Below are positions 61,889 through 64,000 of a stretch of DNA of 64,000 bases, in pieces. The number at the start of each line of letters is the position of its first letter. The stretch's first letter is position 1. The translations under genes and the position numbers were made by a program. The notes below the pieces were generated by a model. It was given only the letters and a program-made list of their open reading frames with translations. It searched no databases and was not told where the DNA came from. The stretch is from Trichobilharzia szidati (taxonomy: Eukaryota > Platyhelminthes > Trematoda > Strigeidida > Schistosomatidae), in assembly GCA_944472155.2 (NCBI GenBank), contig OX235277.1, positions 14,828,804 through 14,892,803 on the forward strand, read 5' to 3'.

Positions 61889-61922
61889 CTGATGATCTTC
61901 ATACTAGGATGAAAAAGCTGTC
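61889..61922 (+). ncRNA. Hammerhead-like motif within foldback repeat
   Basis: Perfect CTGATGA, a 4-bp stem (TCTT/AGGA), GAAA, then AAGCTGTC. Stem III has lost one pair compared with the ancestral ACAG/CUGU, and the pair expected at the base of stem II is U-U. It is the best-preserved core among the Sm-alpha-type copies but probably weak or inactive. Confidence 0.4.
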
Positions 61923-62200
61923 CAGTTCTCTGCAGTTTTCGATAATTCTCTTCCTGATATCAATCTGTGATCAACTCTTAAAAACAAATCTAATACTTGA
62001 AAACCAACCATTGGAAATGAATCTAATGCTCGCCAGTGGCCTGCTGCAGGCTGATGTTCCCTGGAGTTCGAGTGAGAAGTATTTAACACTGAGGTCCATT
62101 CAGATATCACGTGTGAGGATGGATGTCCCACTGATGATATTGGTTGTTTTCGCGCTAAATAGCGAATCAGTAGAAGTTAGAATTCATGATTAATTTCAAA

Positions 62201-62370
62201 GTGTCCCAGTGGCTGAATAGTATGCGAGCTTGCCTTTTAAACGGAAGGTCCCAGGTTTGAGCCCAAGTGGATGCGTTTTGCAGATGATTCCTAAAATAGA
62301 ATGAAATAGCTGTCAATTACATCCTGTTTAATTTATTCTTATTGATGCAAATTCGAAGAGGGGGGTCCAC
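62201..62370 (+). repeat. Sm-alpha-like SINE with degenerate hammerhead, copy 5
   Basis: The tRNA-like head is best preserved here (CCAGTGGCTGAATAGTATGC with B-box-like GGTTTGAGCCC). The hammerhead part has CAGATGA, GAAA and a TAGCTGTC stem III. Confidence 0.5.
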
Positions 62371-63877
62371 TATTTCCTATGTAATAATTTTTATAGGTGT
62401 TGAAATGTATCTTTTAGAAGATGATGGTTTGGTTTTCTTTCGCTGTCAAGTCTTTCGAATTACATGGAAACAATTAAAGTAGACTGTTGGCTTGTGGGAG
62501 ACAGAGACTTAACTTATACAAGCTTCGAATGGTCCTGCAGTGATTTTGTATATATGTTATTTTAATCTGGTGGGACATTTATATTTTGGTTGCAATGAGG
62601 ACTTTTGATTCAGTTAGTTGACTTGAAGGTTGACATCTTCAATAGAAGACAGCCTTAAGACATTATTCTTTCATTTTCACTAATGTAATAGTGATGAAAT
62701 AGATCCGTGTCCTCATGAGTAATGTTAACATGTTTTTTGCTTTTTGCTATTCGGTTGTAGTTGGTGTAACTGAGTATTTGACTGTCATGAGTTCATAGTT
62801 TGTACACACACAAAACATCAATTCTGGCCAAGTTTGCTAGGTTAAGTGATTAACAAACCATTTGAGAATTCTAAATGCTGACTTCAAGTTGAAGTATGCG
62901 CTGTAAATGTTGCCTGGTAAGCCAATGAAGGCTTCACATTTAGGCAGTAGAGCTCGCAGAACTTGAATGCACCAACATATTACTCTCTTTCCTTTTCTAT
63001 GCCGATCGAGATCTCATAATTATTATTTGTAGTAGTCTTTCAGTTCCGTTGGTTTACTGAATACTGCAGGTATAATCTCGAAGTGAAAGATATTTATGAG
63101 TGACATATCTGCATGAGATAAACAGTGTAAGTAGGTTCCGCGTTCGCGAATATGCCCTCGGTCTGATAAATATATATTGACTTCGTGACAGATCTATTTC
63201 ATGCATTATAAAATAATAATTTTCCGATGGGTTCCTAAGGATAAAGAAGCTTTTTCCTTATTTGAGAATACTTCGAAACTGAGCAAGAGCATCACTGACG
63301 TATATGCCATATGATTCTATGGAGTATATTGTTGTTTATGTCAAGTGGACTTTATTTCACTCTTAATTAACGAAGTATTCTGGTTATTCTTTGATTAACG
63401 ATTAATCTGATACATTGTTTAATTATGGTTTGACATGACAATACTTATCCCTGGTGTTTCTGTAAACAATCCATCAAATTCTTGCATTAAACATTGTGAA
63501 ATGTTAATATTGGCGCAAGAATTATGGTCACGTTTAAGAATATCTGCGAAAATCTTCTGCCTTTCAGATACTATGTACAGTAGAAAACAAAGCAGTTCAC
63601 TTTAAACAGTCAAGATCCTCAACGTGGCTTGCTAATAACCCATCAGTAATGTAGAAACCTCTATTTCGAAAAAATATATATATGGATTATGAATAAATAA
63701 TTATGAACTATGAATTATTAATTTTATTGAATGGAAACTGCTTATGGGTTATTCCAAAATGAAAAGAAATAGATTCATGGTAAAGTTCCAGATGCGGTTT
63801 GATATATTAAGTAGTCATGTTAGAAGAGAGTGAATTTAACTTGTTAAATTAGGAGTTAGGCCACATAGTATTTCGTG

Positions 63878-63925
63878 TTAAGTTGATGAAACACTGGTCC
63901 CTTCTTTGGCTGTTCTGCTGGCCTT
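63878..63925 (-). CDS. Candidate 3' exon, inverted copy 4
   Basis: After a TTGATTTACAG acceptor the exon reads KASRTAKEGTSVSST-stop, two codons shorter than the other copies through in-frame loss. The other two frames are also open, one until GTGGCC-TAA. The upstream part of the gene lies outside the window. Confidence 0.3.
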   Translation of the reverse strand, partial: KASRTAKEGTSVSST

Positions 63926-64000
63926 CTGTAAATCAAAAATACAAATATTTGTATCGCTTGATAAATGAATATACAAATGTCTCTTTACAAATGTTTGATA

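Larger units (their letters stand above)
59400..64000. repeat. Inverted segmental duplication at right end
   Basis: Reverse complement of the block represented by 47760-52000 (and by 5280-14800), in inverted order. It includes relatives of the Sm-alpha-like SINE, the foldback repeat and the 3' exon. Together with 45490-55390 it forms an imperfect palindrome running beyond the window. No gene is supported besides the exon at 63878-63925. Confidence 0.75.

Overview
The window looks like nuclear DNA of a parasitic flatworm, most likely a blood fluke (Schistosoma or a close relative). It is AT-rich and repeat-dense. It carries a CsRn1/Boudicca/Gulliver-type Gypsy element with the rare CHCC Gag box, Penelope-like element (PLE) remnants, a hammerhead-ribozyme insertion, tRNA-derived SINEs (one group with hammerhead-like sequence, like the schistosome Sm-alpha family), a CR1/Jockey-type LINE fragment, and short genes built from micro-exons. 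The species call is an inference from this mix. No single-copy housekeeping gene, rRNA or functional tRNA gene was found.

Layout. 1-2760 holds a complete micro-exon-type gene on the minus strand (copy A, 436-1751). 2762-13337 is a duplicated block with a 4.83-kb tandem duplication whose edges lie in SINE copies; its first unit carries a 604-bp insertion with two hammerhead motifs. 13338-21266 continues the block and holds two 5' fragments of the same gene in opposite orientations (copies B and C). 21267-26462 is an intact LTR retrotransposon. 26463-33300 holds a LINE fragment and degenerate PLE pieces. 33360-35640 is the inverted counterpart of 1-2760 and carries the second complete gene (copy D, 33879-35278). 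35650-45490 is mostly single-copy noncoding DNA. 45490-59190 is a direct second copy of the 2.7-27.7 kb region, with gene fragments E and F and without the Gypsy element and the hammerhead insertion. 59400-64000 is an inverted copy of the same material, making the right end a large imperfect palindrome.

The most interesting content is the gene family. Promoter, signal-peptide exon and splice donor occur six times in alternating orientation. In copies A and D the later exons line up as 15-, 30- and 21-nt exons, all multiples of three and all phase 1, followed by a terminal exon that is identical between the copies over about 70 bases while the adjoining intron differs. This is the architecture of schistosome micro-exon genes (MEGs), whose products are secreted and variably spliced. 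I do not recognise the sequence as a named MEG. A second, less certain secreted-peptide gene (TATA box plus signal-peptide exon) appears near 2.8 kb and 45.5 kb.

The paralogous blocks supply empty sites that date three insertions: the Gypsy element (4-bp CTGT duplication), the hammerhead/PLE insertion (14-bp duplication) and a SINE (12-bp duplication). The Gypsy element has identical 287-bp LTRs, open gag and pol frames and a textbook -1 frameshift signal, so it is probably young and may be active. Exon calls and RNA structures were read by eye; no alignment or folding program was run.
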